A stretch of 64,000 nt of DNA from Neisseria sp. oral taxon 014 str. F0314 (GCF_005886145.1 NZ_CP040504.1:1798001-1862000), one strand, 5' to 3'. Counted from the stretch's first letter, positions 54,297 through 63,331 are shown. Made by a program: numbers and translations. Notes: generated by a model from the letters alone, not told the origin.

Positions 54297-54436
54297 AAAT
54301 CCGCCGGATTTACAAAAATTATCCAAACGAACTTATATTTTAAATATTACCGGTATTAGTATGGGCACGCTTTCGGAAGCATGAGCAGTCATGAGCCGTA
54401 GCACATTCAATCCCACACTTTAAAAGGATACTTGCA

Positions 54437-54817
54437 ATGAAACTATTGTCTGCAATCGTATTGGCTTCGGCAGTAGCAGTGAGCGGCGCGGCCATCGCCA
54501 AACCCGCAAAAATCAGCAACCCGACCGTTGCTAAAAAATCCGTAACCTACCGCTGCCAGCAAGGCAAACACGTAACCGTAACCTACGGCTTCAACAAACA
54601 GGGTCTGACTACCTCCGCTTCCGCAGTGGTTGACGGCAAACGCCGCTTCATGCCCATCGACCTCGACCGCTCCGACAACGCCGACACTTACTACGGCAAA
54701 GAAGGCGGCTATGTGTTGAGTACCGCTTACATGGACAAAAAAACATACCGCAAACAGCCGATTATGATTACCGCACCCGACGACGAAATCGTATTGAAAG
54801 ACTGCTCGCCGCGCTAA
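54437..54817 (+). CDS. acp: Adhesin complex protein / MliC-like lysozyme inhibitor
   Basis: A small secreted protein of 126 residues. The signal peptide spans about 1-21 (ending GAAIA). The mature part has a cysteine pair (YRCQQGKHVTVTYGF and VLKDCSPR) and the beta-rich fold of PliC/MliC-type inhibitors. It resembles the meningococcal ACP, known as an adhesin and a lysozyme inhibitor. AAAAGGA precedes the ATG, and it has its own AT-rich promoter region (54300-54420) and a DUS terminator, so it is a separate unit inside the ABC transporter cluster. Confidence 0.92.
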   Translation: MKLLSAIVLASAVAVSGAAIAKPAKISNPTVAKKSVTYRCQQGKHVTVTYGFNKQGLTTSASAVVDGKRRFMPIDLDRSDNADTYYGKEGGYVLSTAYMDKKTYRKQPIMITAPDDEIVLKDCSPR

Positions 54818-54831
54818 GTAATCACCGATAG

Positions 54832-54867
54832 AAAAAGGCCGTCTGAAACATGTTTTCAGACGGCCTC
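54832..54867 (+). terminator. DUS inverted-repeat terminator after acp
   Basis: AGGCCGTCTGAAACA and TGTTTTCAGACGGCCT face each other 15 bases beyond the acp stop. Confidence 0.8.
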
Positions 54868-54958
54868 AATTATTTGAAAGGGCGGTTTGTTCCGGCCGTA
54901 TCAAATTGCAGGCCGTTTGGTTATAGAATACGGTTTTCCCCTACGACAGGCAGCCGCC

Positions 54959-56485
54959 ATGAATCTCCGCCGCTTATGCACCACCTTACTGCTTGCACTT
55001 GTGCCGCTCGGTTTTCTCGCCGTTATGGTGGTCGCGCCGCTGTTTGCTCTGGCGGCATACGACAGCGGCGGCATGGTGCGGGAAATCCTGCAAGACGGTT
55101 ACATGCGGCACAGGATAGGCTGGACGGTGTTTCAGGCGGCCGTAACCTGCATGCTGACCGTGCTGGCTGGCGTGCCGACCGGCTGGGTGTTGGCGCGGCT
55201 GGACTTTTTCGGCCGCGGCTGGATTCTGCGGCTGCTGATGCTGCCGTTTGTGATGCCGACGCTGGTGGCCGGTATGGGCGTGCTGGCGCTTTTCGGCGCG
55301 CACGGCGCATTGTGGGCGGGCTGGCAGGATACGCCGTACCTGCTGCTTTACGGCAACGTGTTTTTCAACCTGCCGGTGCTGGTACGTTCGGCGTATCAGG
55401 GGTTCATGCAGGTGCCCGAAGCGCGGCTTCAGACGGCCCGCACGCTGGGGGCGGGTGCATGGCGGCGTTTCACCGATGTGGAATGGCCCGTCTTACGCCC
55501 GTGGCTTGCGGGCGGGGCGTGTCTGGTGTTTCTATACTGTTTTTCCGGTTTCGGACTCGCATTGCTGCTGGGCGGCAACCGCTACGCGACGGTGGAGGTG
55601 GAAGTTTACCAACTGATCGCCTACGAGCTGGATATGGCGCAGGCGTCGGTGCTGGTGTGGCTGGTGCTGGCGGTAACGGCCGCCGCCGGACTGCTCTATG
55701 CCCGCCTCAGCCGCAATGCGGCGGCGGGGAAAACAGTGCGCGTGCCGGCCCCGCGCAGGCCGCAGTCTGCCGGCGAACGGCTGCTGCTGGCGGCTGCATT
55801 GCTGGTGCTGCTGTTTTGCTGCGTACTGCCGCTGGGCGCCGTGGGCGCGAAAGCCTTGGCGGCGGGGGATTCCTGGCGCGTGCTGGCGGAGGCGGACACG
55901 CTGGCGGCACTGTGGAACACGTTGCGGTTTTCGGCGATGGCGGTGCTGCTGGCGGCCGCATTGGGCATTTTGCACGCCTGCCTCGTGCGCCGCGCGCCGT
56001 GGGTGCGCGGGCTGACTTTCCTGCCGTTTATGGTGTCGCCCGTGTGCGTCGCCTTCGGCGTGCTGCTGCTTTACCCCGACTGGACGGCCTCGCTGCCCTT
56101 GCTGATCGCCACCTACGCGCTGCTTGCCTATCCGTTTGTCGCCAAAGACGTATCCGCCGCGTGGGACGCACTGCCGCCCGATTATGCCGATGCCGCCCGA
56201 AGCATGGGCGCCAGCCGTTTTCAGACGGCCTTATATGTTACCGCCCCGCTGCTGAAACCCGCCCTGCGCCGCGGCCTGACATTCGCCGCCGCCACCTGCG
56301 CGGGCGAATTTGCCGCCACACTGTTCCTGTCCCGCCCCGAATGGCAAACCCTGACAACCTTGATTTACCGCTATCTGGGCACGGCCGGCGCAGACAATTA
56401 CGCACGGGCGATGGTACTGACGGCGGTGCTGATGGCAGTGGCACTGGCGATATTCCTGGTGCTGGACGCAGAAGAGGGGAGATAA
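54959..56485 (+). CDS. ABC transporter permease with two fused domains (ThiP/FbpB type)
   Basis: An inner-membrane permease of 508 residues from the ATG at 54959, with about 12 helices. Two copies of the BPD-type permease fold occur. The first EAA-like loop is VPEARLQTARTLGAGAWRRF (about 160-179), and the second is LPPDYADAARSMGASRFQTA (about 405-424). Such fused permeases serve iron(III) (FbpB) or thiamine (ThiP); VFFNLPVLVRS and the short first loop lean to ThiP. It probably works with the ATPase at 53307. The second EAA loop contains a DUS. The CRISPR array begins right after it. Confidence 0.85.
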   Translation: MNLRRLCTTLLLALVPLGFLAVMVVAPLFALAAYDSGGMVREILQDGYMRHRIGWTVFQAAVTCMLTVLAGVPTGWVLARLDFFGRGWILRLLMLPFVMPTLVAGMGVLALFGAHGALWAGWQDTPYLLLYGNVFFNLPVLVRSAYQGFMQVPEARLQTARTLGAGAWRRFTDVEWPVLRPWLAGGACLVFLYCFSGFGLALLLGGNRYATVEVEVYQLIAYELDMAQASVLVWLVLAVTAAAGLLYARLSRNAAAGKTVRVPAPRRPQSAGERLLLAAALLVLLFCCVLPLGAVGAKALAAGDSWRVLAEADTLAALWNTLRFSAMAVLLAAALGILHACLVRRAPWVRGLTFLPFMVSPVCVAFGVLLLYPDWTASLPLLIATYALLAYPFVAKDVSAAWDALPPDYADAARSMGASRFQTALYVTAPLLKPALRRGLTFAAATCAGEFAATLFLSRPEWQTLTTLIYRYLGTAGADNYARAMVLTAVLMAVALAIFLVLDAEEGR

Positions 56486-56492
56486 GGCCGTC

Positions 56493-56528
56493 TGAAGCAA
56501 CGATTTCCTTGTTTCGCAGCGCTACAAT
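56493..56528 (+). repeat. Degenerate terminal CRISPR repeat
   Basis: The last 15 bases (TTTCGCAGCGCTACAAT region) match the repeat, while the first half has decayed. It lies exactly 30 bp before the first intact repeat, so 56529-56558 is a genuine extra spacer. The promoter-like GCTACAAT end is kept. Confidence 0.85.
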
Positions 56529-56558
56529 CCGCCGGTAATGAGCGTGTCGTATACTACA

Positions 56559-58310
56559 GTTGTAGCTCCCTTTCTCATTTCGCAGTGCTACAATTCTCAC
56601 AGCCTGCGCCTCTACGCCCGCGCCGTTGTAGCTCCCTTTCTCATTTCGCAGTGCTACAATGCCGGTCTGTTTGTATAACGAGTGCTTCATGTTGTAGCTC
56701 CCTTTCTCATTTCGCAGTGCTACAATCCGTCAGCATCAAGTAATTGAAGTATAAAAGTTGTAGCTCCCTTTCTCATTTCGCAGTGCTACAATCAGCCTTG
56801 AGAGCAACTCGCAGGCCTAAGCGTTGTAGCTCCCTTTCTCATTTCGCAGTGCTACAATTTGGGTCGCTTCGTCGGCGTCAAGAACTTGGTTGTAGCTCCC
56901 TTTCTCATTTCGCAGTGCTACAATAACTCTTGACGCAGCCTGCAATACGCGGGAGTTGTAGCTCCCTTTCTCATTTCGCAGTGCTACAATCCTAAAGCCT
57001 TCCCCTCGTCTGTCAACGGAGTTGTAGCTCCTTTTCTCATTTCGCAGTGCTACAATGGCGCGGCGGTAGGCTTTATGAGCGGACTGGTTGTAGCTCCCTT
57101 TCTCATTTCGCAGTGCTACAATATTTTAATCACGACCAACTCCCCCTATCCTGTTGTAGCTCCCTTTCTCATTTCGCAGTGCTACAATTCCATCGGAATA
57201 AAGTCGCGCGCGACTTCAGTTGTAGCTCCCTTTCTCATTTCGCAGTGCTACAATAAAGCGATTTCTATAAGGAAGACAAAATGAGTTGTAGCTCCCTTTC
57301 TCATTTCGCAGTGCTACAATGATTGCTTTAGTCGTAGCACGAAATGCCACGTTGTAGCTCCCTTTCTCATTTCGCAGTGCTACAATGCCTCCTCCTATCT
57401 TAAACGCCACAATCGAGTTGTAGCTCCCTTTCTCATTTCGCAGTGCTACAATGCCTCCTCCTATCTTAAACGCCACAATCGAGTTGTAGCTCCCTTTCTC
57501 ATTTCGCAGTGCTACAATCTATCAATCCGCCGTCGAGCGGCTTGTTCAGTTGTAGCTCCCTTTCTCATTTCGCAGTGCTACAATTTACAGGGATAATTGA
57601 AGAAATCAAAGTTAGTTGTAGCTCCCTTTCTCATTTCGCAGTGCTACAATTCCCTTCGTCTGTCAGCGGAATACCACTGAGTTGTAGCTCCCTTTCTCAT
57701 TTCGCAGTGCTACAATACCGTCTGAATAAAGTTCAGCTCCATTTCAGTTGTAGCTCCCTTTCTCATTTCGCAGTGCTACAATGATTCCGTCGAGCAATTT
57801 GTTCAAACCAACGTTGTAGCTCCCTTTCTCATTTCGCAGTGCTACAATAGAACAACGCGAAACGGCATGGCGAATTCTGTTGTAGCTCCCTTTCTCATTT
57901 CGCAGTGCTACAATTGCATACGTTGTCTTACCTGCCCCTGGCAAGTTGTAGCTCCCTTTCTCATTTCGCAGTGCTACAATTGGATGTGGCTAGCGTAGCC
58001 GAGTATGAGAGTTGTAGCTCCCTTTCTCATTTCGCAGTGCTACAATGACGTAGCAGGCAGTGCCGACGGGTGGCGGGTTGTAGCTCCCTTTCTCATTTCG
58101 CAGTGCTACAATATTCGCGGACGGCTCAGAGATTAGAATTGAGTTGTAGCTCCCTTTCTCATTTCGCAGTGCTACAATGTTGTAAACCTCGCAGTTGTTT
58201 AATAACTCGTTGTAGCTCCCTTTCTCATTTCGCAGTGCTACAATCGGGAATTGCGGTTGATGAAAACTGTACCTGTTGTAGCTCCCTTTCTCATTTCGCA
58301 GTGCTACAAT
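56559..58310 (+). CRISPR. Type II-C CRISPR array, 27 repeats of 36 bp and 26 spacers of 30 bp
   Basis: Repeats begin GTTGTAGCTCCCTTTCTC and end GCAGTGCTACAAT. Every unit is exactly 66 bp, so repeat n starts at 56559 + 66(n-1). One repeat (57021) has a single C-to-T change (GCTCCTTTTCTC). Each repeat end, TGCTACAAT, is an extended -10 box; in meningococcus such repeat-internal promoters drive individual crRNAs, so processing by RNase III may be dispensable here too. Transcription is rightwards, towards the 3' end of cas2. Spacers 13 (57387) and 14 (57453) are identical. The flank after the last repeat has a small AATCCTTA/TAAGGATT hairpin (about 58324-58342). Confidence 0.98.
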
Positions 58311-58373
58311 GCTTCAACGGGAAATCCTTATTCTGTAAGGATTCCACGCTTTCTTTTGTCTAAAAAACGGAGA

Positions 58374-58700
58374 TTAGAACAGCAATAATTGGTCTGAATT
58401 GACCTTTTTTTCTTGGGTTTTGAGTTCGCCTAAAAGCAGTTTCATGGCGGCAAACTGCTTTTCTGTTACTTCCAAACAGCGTATCGAGCCTTCTTGCGGT
58501 AGGTTGGCGCATAGTCTGTTGTGGTGTTTCTGCAACGCATCTCTACCTTTGACAATCCGGCTGTACACGGAAAGTTGCAGCATTTGATAGCCGTCTTTCA
58601 ATAGGAAATGTCGGAATTGGTTGGCGGCTTTGCGTTTGGCGACGGTGGTAACTGGCAGGTCAAAAAAGACGATAATCCGCATAAACTTTGCCTCACTCAT
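58374..58700 (-). CDS. cas2: CRISPR-associated endonuclease Cas2
   Basis: Adaptation protein that bridges two Cas1 dimers in the spacer integrase. It has 108 residues with the ferredoxin-like fold. [11 protein letters not shown] (about 7-17) holds the conserved aspartate after strand 1, and FHF-like [18 protein letters not shown] follows. Its start overlaps the cas1 stop by 8 bases. It is the last gene of the cas operon and converges on the array. Confidence 0.96.
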   Translation of the reverse strand: MSEAKFMRIIVFFDLPVTTVAKRKAANQFRHFLLKDGYQMLQLSVYSRIVKGRDALQKHHNRLCANLPQEGSIRCLEVTEKQFAAMKLLLGELKTQEKKVNSDQLLLF

Positions 58701-59607
58701 ATTGATATTCTTTCAAAGGCAGGATTTCGGGCAGTTTCAGCAGTTTGGCGTTTTTGGCGGCGAGGCTTGGCTGGAATGAGGCAATCATTTTGTCTATGGC
58801 TGCCAGTGTACTGAAGGTCTGCTGTTCGATGCCGACTTGGGAGTGCAGGATTCTGATCAAGGCTTGTTTGGTTTGCGGCGTCAATTCGCTTTTCAGACGA
58901 CCTTGCTCTTTCAGGTTCAGTATGGTCAGGTCGGCAAGCGGGCGCAATGGTTCGATAAAGTCGTCGGCAAGATTGAAGGGATTGAGTTCGCTTTTATGAA
59001 ACAGCCCCAATGCGGGCAACCAACCATATAAGGCGAGGGAGCGGGCAACGGCGGCCCGAATCACGGCGTAGGCGTAATTCAGACTGGCATTGACGGTATT
59101 GTTGTCGTTGCGGGTAAATTTTTCTCCGAACACGGCTTGAAAATAGAGGGCGGCGGCTTGAGCTTCGCGGTTCCCTGTATCGCCGGAGCGAACTTCGGCA
59201 GCCAATGCGCGTAGCCGTTTAGCAGCAATGTCATTGCCTGTTTCGTCGGCAACAAATGCTTGGTTGAGGATTTTTCGACGGACGATATGTTGCCAAAGTT
59301 GCTTTTTTAAGGGTTCGCTGATATTCAGTTGCTGCTTGAGAGTTTTTAATTGGCGATGGTATTGCGAGTAAGGCAGCCATTGACCACAGGGTAGGAATTG
59401 TTCGTCGCAAGTCAGCAGAGTCGTTCCATATTCTGCCAATGCCGATAAAAGCGGGGCGGTAATCAGTGTTTCCCGATGTTCGACAACAATGACAGCAATG
59501 TCTTCCAAGGGGACGGTATAAGATTCTCCGTTTTGACGAATTAGCATTTGTTTGCGGTGCAACGACAGTTTGCCGCTGTTTTGGATAAGCAGGCTGCGCC
59601 ATGTCAT
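58693..59607 (-). CDS. cas1: CRISPR-associated endonuclease/integrase Cas1
   Basis: Metal-dependent integrase for spacer acquisition, 304 residues from the ATG at 59607 ([16 protein letters not shown]), the usual type II-C length. The upstream open frame is outside the family. The catalytic set appears intact: [14 protein letters not shown] (Glu/Asn region), [20 protein letters not shown] with the conserved His and Asp. A GTCGTCTGAA-type DUS lies inside the gene (about 58901). It is translated just before, and coupled to, cas2. Confidence 0.96.
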   Translation of the reverse strand: MTWRSLLIQNSGKLSLHRKQMLIRQNGESYTVPLEDIAVIVVEHRETLITAPLLSALAEYGTTLLTCDEQFLPCGQWLPYSQYHRQLKTLKQQLNISEPLKKQLWQHIVRRKILNQAFVADETGNDIAAKRLRALAAEVRSGDTGNREAQAAALYFQAVFGEKFTRNDNNTVNASLNYAYAVIRAAVARSLALYGWLPALGLFHKSELNPFNLADDFIEPLRPLADLTILNLKEQGRLKSELTPQTKQALIRILHSQVGIEQQTFSTLAAIDKMIASFQPSLAAKNAKLLKLPEILPLKEYQYE

Positions 59608-59678
59608 GTGTTTTCTCCTTTGTGTTTGTGCGACGAAAAATCCCTGCTTCAGGTCGTCTGAAACAGGGATGAGTTTAT

Positions 59679-62600
59679 TTAACGGACAGGCGGACGTTTT
59701 TTCAGACGACATGGTCTGATTTCTTTACCGAGTTCGTCGATTTGGTATTTTTGGAATGAAAGGGCGGTTTTGACACCGATGCCTTCCAGAATTCCGTTTT
59801 TCCCGACTTTATTATCCAGATCGTGGATACGGATATTAATATTACCTGTACCTCGATGACAGCTAGCAAAGTAACCAAATATTCTAGCTTTTTTAGTTAT
59901 TACCTCAACTAAATCATTAGGATGTAATGGGAATTTGAAGTTGAAACTGTCATCAATAAGTTGCCACTCCTCTTCGTCTTTAAAGGCAATTATCGCCTTA
60001 TCCGGCAAAATTCCTTTCGCCACCTGCCAACTGTAAATCGGTACCAAATAATATTTGCCACCTTTCTCAAACACATCTACCCGTACCATAGTCGCATTAT
60101 CGGCGATGCCGTTTTGATTGCGCACCCATACGCCGGTTTTCTGTACTTGCTCAATGCGCACGGCTTTTACCTGTTGGGTACGGTTGCCTGCTTTATCCTG
60201 TTTGTAAAACGGCTCGGCAAAGGCTTTGGCAGGATCGTCTTTATGCGCTTCCAAACGTGCTTTCAGTGCTTCGTATAGCTTAGGTTCGCGCTCCCGATTG
60301 ACCATTTTTTCCAAGTCTTTCAGTTTTAGCTGCGTCAGCGGTACGCGTACTACACTGATGCCTTCGTCCAACCGTTTGGGGGATTTGATGGTCTCCATAT
60401 GGCCTTGCCCGCTCATCTTCCGATTGGGCGCACGCGAAACAAACAGCGGGGCGACGTATTCGTGTACGGCTTCGGGGCGAGATGATAATTTTTCGGCAAG
60501 CAGCGCGCGCAGTTTTTCTGGGGTATCGGCTTCTTCAAGTTCGGGTTTGCCGTCTGGTTTGCCAAAGACACGTATCATGACTTCTTGTGCGAAAAATTCC
60601 CAAGGTTGCGGGAAGTGTGTTTTTTGATGTAGCACTTCGCCCGTCTCTTTATCCACAGTTTTACCGTCAAACGCGTTCATTTCTTTGTAACGTACAAAAC
60701 GGGTAATTCTCTGCTGCATGGCAACGGTCGAACAGGCAACGACGACTGCGTCCAAAGCATGATGGCGGTCGTTTTCCGCACGCACTTTGCGTAGTCCCCA
60801 AAAGCCGCGCAATAAATTGGTAATTTGTCCGTTGGAGGCAAATACGCGTCTTTTTCCTTTTCCGGTCAGTTGCATATGGTCGGCAACAAATTTGCACAGA
60901 AAACGGTTGACGTAGCGCGTATCGTTCAAGTTGCGTTCTTTAAATCCTTCTTCATCGAATTTCTGCAGTAGAATCCGTTGCTTTTTACTGTGAGGAAAAC
61001 GGCTGGTTTCTACGCGCGCTTTAAATTCCTGCCATTCGCGGCTGTTGTCTTTGCCGTTTAAATATTCATAAGGTGTTCGGTTGCCTTTGTTTTGGTTTTC
61101 GCTGCCCAATACCAGCACTTTATTGTTGAAACTGTCGTCCCATGTGCGCGAAAACGGCAAGGCATGGTCAATTTCAACATAGCCTTTTTCGTTCAAACGG
61201 CCTAAATTAATTTCTTTGCCTGAATACAGACATTTACAGTTTTGTTGTCGGTATAGACGTAGTTTCAAAATATCTTTGGATTTGGGTTCGCCGACAAAAT
61301 TGGGGAAATATTCTTGAAATTCAGCAGCAGCTTTTTCCCTGTCTTTGCGGTTTTCTTCCTGACGTTTCTCAATTTCTTTGCGGTCTTTAAATGATTTACC
61401 CACTTCACGCGCTGTTTCGATATGAATGCGCGCAGGAGAGCCGTAACGCCGCCCCACGCCGTTAATGACTTTCCTTGCTTGCGATAAGGCGCGCAAGACG
61501 ACGGGATTGCGGATTTCGTCGGCGGGAATCGGCGGCAGATAAAGCGTTTCCTCCGAATTTCTCCTTCCGTGATGATCGCCGTAGATTTCGGCGCAGGCTT
61601 CATCGTAACGTTTGCCTTGTTCCATCAATGGCACAATTCGGCGCAACGCTTTCAAAGAAATCTGGACGAACTTGTCAAAGCTGATGTGTTTCAACAGCGC
61701 ATCCAAGATTTCAGGTTGCAAGCAGCCTTTCAGACGACCTGTAATCTCTTCATCGGTCTTAAACAGGGAAAATGCTGTGCCGATTTCATCCTGCAATTCG
61801 GGAGAAAGGCTCAACGGAGATTTCTTGTCTTTCAAACCCTCTTTTTCTAGCGCGCGGCTGATGGCGTGGTAAGCCTTCATTTCCATCAGTGTTGCGGATT
61901 CGGCATTGTCTTTGCCGTAACGCAAGCCTTTGAAGAATGCCGTATCGTCCAAGTCCAGCAGTTTGCGGGCTTGGGCATAGGTCAGCTTGGACTTTTTGTA
62001 TGGTTCGTCCATAAGCGTGGTACGTTCGGCATCAGTCAGCGGACGTTCGTTTCCTTGATTTAAAATACGCAGATTGTTCAGTTTGGTCAGCCAGATAAAA
62101 CGTTCGGCGGTGTAGGTGTTTTTGGCTGCTTTCGGTTCTGCCGGCTCGAAGGTGCAATGTCCTAACATTTTTTGAATGGCATCGCCGGATAGGGCAGGAC
62201 GTTGCGTCATCAGCAGGTTTTCAATACCGTTTTTGAGGTCGTCTGAAACATACGGATTGCCGAATTCTTTTTGTTTTTCAAACAGCAAAACGAGTTCCGC
62301 CTGTAAATCTTTGCGGCTGAATGTATGCGAATAATCGCCGCGCTGGTTACGGATATGACCGCTTTCTTTTTCAAATTTATTCAAAGCCAATTCGGCCGGA
62401 GTGCGAAAATTGCCTGCTTGTAAAGCGTGGGTATTATCAGCCACACCTTTGAGCAAAGCGCCCAGTTCCTTATCATCAGTTTCCCCCTCGTTTTTCCGTT
62501 GCGACAGATAGCCGCGATGTTTGACCAAATGCAGCAAAACTGCTGCCCATTCTAAAGGTGTCAATTTGCGGTCCAATGCGGCCGCACGAAGTTGCCACGG

Positions 62601-62948
62601 CGTATTACGAGGTTGTTTTGGTATATAGGGTAAAGGTTTAACCAAACCGTTTTCATCAAAATCTTCGGGTTTTAAAACGCCTTCGTGCTTCAACAGACGA
62701 CGCGCCCGAAGCAGGCGATGGGCGCGACGGCGGGTCAGACGGCGGACGCTGCGCGCCAAACGCCTTGCCGCGGCCAGCGAATCTCCCGTTTTCGGCATTT
62801 CCGCACGCTCAAAAACACGCACTCCCAAATCAATCAGGCGAACCGGATTTTCTTTATCATCAATTTCCACCATCGCCCAACCGACGGATGCAATACCGAT
62901 GTCGAGACCGAGGATGTAATTCAGTGGATTGGGTTTAAAAGCAGTCAT
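59679..62948 (-). CDS. cas9: Cas9, type II-C, NmeCas9-like
   Basis: RNA-guided nuclease of 1089 residues from the ATG at 62948 ([18 protein letters not shown]); the longer open frame upstream runs through the tracrRNA region and is not coding. RuvC-I D16, the arginine-rich bridge helix (about 61-86), HNH with EIDHALPF (His about 595) and Ruv[14 protein letters not shown] (Asp about 784) are all intact. Compared with NmeCas9 as I remember it (1082 residues), it has a 7-residue insertion, YIPKQPR, at about 108-114. The PAM-interacting [11 protein letters not shown] segment is conserved. Three internal DUS copies plus one at the 3' end are of the GTCGTCTGAA dialect. Confidence 0.98.
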   Translation of the reverse strand: MTAFKPNPLNYILGLDIGIASVGWAMVEIDDKENPVRLIDLGVRVFERAEMPKTGDSLAAARRLARSVRRLTRRRAHRLLRARRLLKHEGVLKPEDFDENGLVKPLPYIPKQPRNTPWQLRAAALDRKLTPLEWAAVLLHLVKHRGYLSQRKNEGETDDKELGALLKGVADNTHALQAGNFRTPAELALNKFEKESGHIRNQRGDYSHTFSRKDLQAELVLLFEKQKEFGNPYVSDDLKNGIENLLMTQRPALSGDAIQKMLGHCTFEPAEPKAAKNTYTAERFIWLTKLNNLRILNQGNERPLTDAERTTLMDEPYKKSKLTYAQARKLLDLDDTAFFKGLRYGKDNAESATLMEMKAYHAISRALEKEGLKDKKSPLSLSPELQDEIGTAFSLFKTDEEITGRLKGCLQPEILDALLKHISFDKFVQISLKALRRIVPLMEQGKRYDEACAEIYGDHHGRRNSEETLYLPPIPADEIRNPVVLRALSQARKVINGVGRRYGSPARIHIETAREVGKSFKDRKEIEKRQEENRKDREKAAAEFQEYFPNFVGEPKSKDILKLRLYRQQNCKCLYSGKEINLGRLNEKGYVEIDHALPFSRTWDDSFNNKVLVLGSENQNKGNRTPYEYLNGKDNSREWQEFKARVETSRFPHSKKQRILLQKFDEEGFKERNLNDTRYVNRFLCKFVADHMQLTGKGKRRVFASNGQITNLLRGFWGLRKVRAENDRHHALDAVVVACSTVAMQQRITRFVRYKEMNAFDGKTVDKETGEVLHQKTHFPQPWEFFAQEVMIRVFGKPDGKPELEEADTPEKLRALLAEKLSSRPEAVHEYVAPLFVSRAPNRKMSGQGHMETIKSPKRLDEGISVVRVPLTQLKLKDLEKMVNREREPKLYEALKARLEAHKDDPAKAFAEPFYKQDKAGNRTQQVKAVRIEQVQKTGVWVRNQNGIADNATMVRVDVFEKGGKYYLVPIYSWQVAKGILPDKAIIAFKDEEEWQLIDDSFNFKFPLHPNDLVEVITKKARIFGYFASCHRGTGNINIRIHDLDNKVGKNGILEGIGVKTALSFQKYQIDELGKEIRPCRLKKRPPVR

Positions 62949-63020
62949 TTGTTTCTCCGCAATTTCATAAACAACAACAGCAATATATCTGAAAAAAGCA
63001 TTAACATGCAAATGAAATAG

Positions 63021-63049
63021 TTGACTTCCGTTACTGCAATCGCTAGAAT
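63021..63049 (+). promoter_or_regulatory. Sigma-70-type promoter of the tracrRNA gene
   Basis: TTGACT at 63021-63026 and TAGAAT at 63044-63049 with a 17-bp spacer give a near-consensus promoter. Transcription would start near 63056, just ahead of the anti-repeat. Confidence 0.85.
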
Positions 63050-63055
63050 CTCCAA

Positions 63056-63210
63056 TATATTGTTGCACTGCGAAATGAGAAACGTTGCTACAATAAGACC
63101 TCGAAGGATGTATGAAAATACATCGTGTCGCAATGCTCTGTCCTTTAGAACCACTGTTCTGGAGAACATCATTAGCCCCTTGAAATTCTTCGGTTTCAAG
63201 GGGCATTTCC
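63056..63210 (+). ncRNA. tracrRNA of the type II-C system
   Basis: The anti-repeat (about 63059-63093, containing CACTGCGAAATGAGAAA) is complementary to the CRISPR repeat, with a bulge at AACGTTG. It is followed by a hairpin GATGTAT-GAAA-ATACATC (63107-63124), an extra hairpin (arms 63143-63151 and 63156-63164) and the terminal stem CCCCTTGAAA/TTTCAAGGGG (63176-63203) with a weak T tract. It is divergent from cas9. The extra middle hairpin and the GAAA upper stem differ from the meningococcal tracrRNA as I recall it. RNA ends are inferred. Confidence 0.9.
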
Positions 63211-63233
63211 TTTGGTATCAAACATAAAAAACG

Positions 63234-63277
63234 AAAGGCCGTCTGAAATTTCAACATGCGGGTTTTCAGACGGCCTC
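63234..63277. terminator. DUS inverted pair between tracrRNA and avtA
   Basis: AGGCCGTCTGAAAT and TTTTCAGACGGCCT face each other. They carry the house GCCGTCTGAA dialect, unlike the DUS copies inside the cas genes. The pair marks the right edge of the CRISPR locus. Confidence 0.75.
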
Positions 63278-63331
63278 TGCTTATGTTCAAGCTGTTATAA
63301 TCACCTTCAAAGATACAGATATGGAGGTTTC

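Noticed and set aside
53307..56485. Naming the ABC genes fbpC and fbpB
   Set aside because: The ATPase fits FbpC, but the permease is at least as close to ThiP and no binding protein is present, so the substrate is not established.
56738..58363. Many open frames across the CRISPR array with repeated LSHFAVLQ or VALRNEKGSYN peptides
   Set aside because: They are translations of the 36-bp repeats and 30-bp spacers, whose 66-bp period keeps a frame open; no ribosome sites and no real protein family.
62949..63290. N-terminal extension of Cas9 by 114 residues
   Set aside because: The frame is open, but it runs antisense through the tracrRNA gene and its promoter; the ATG at 62948 gives the expected NmeCas9 N-terminus.
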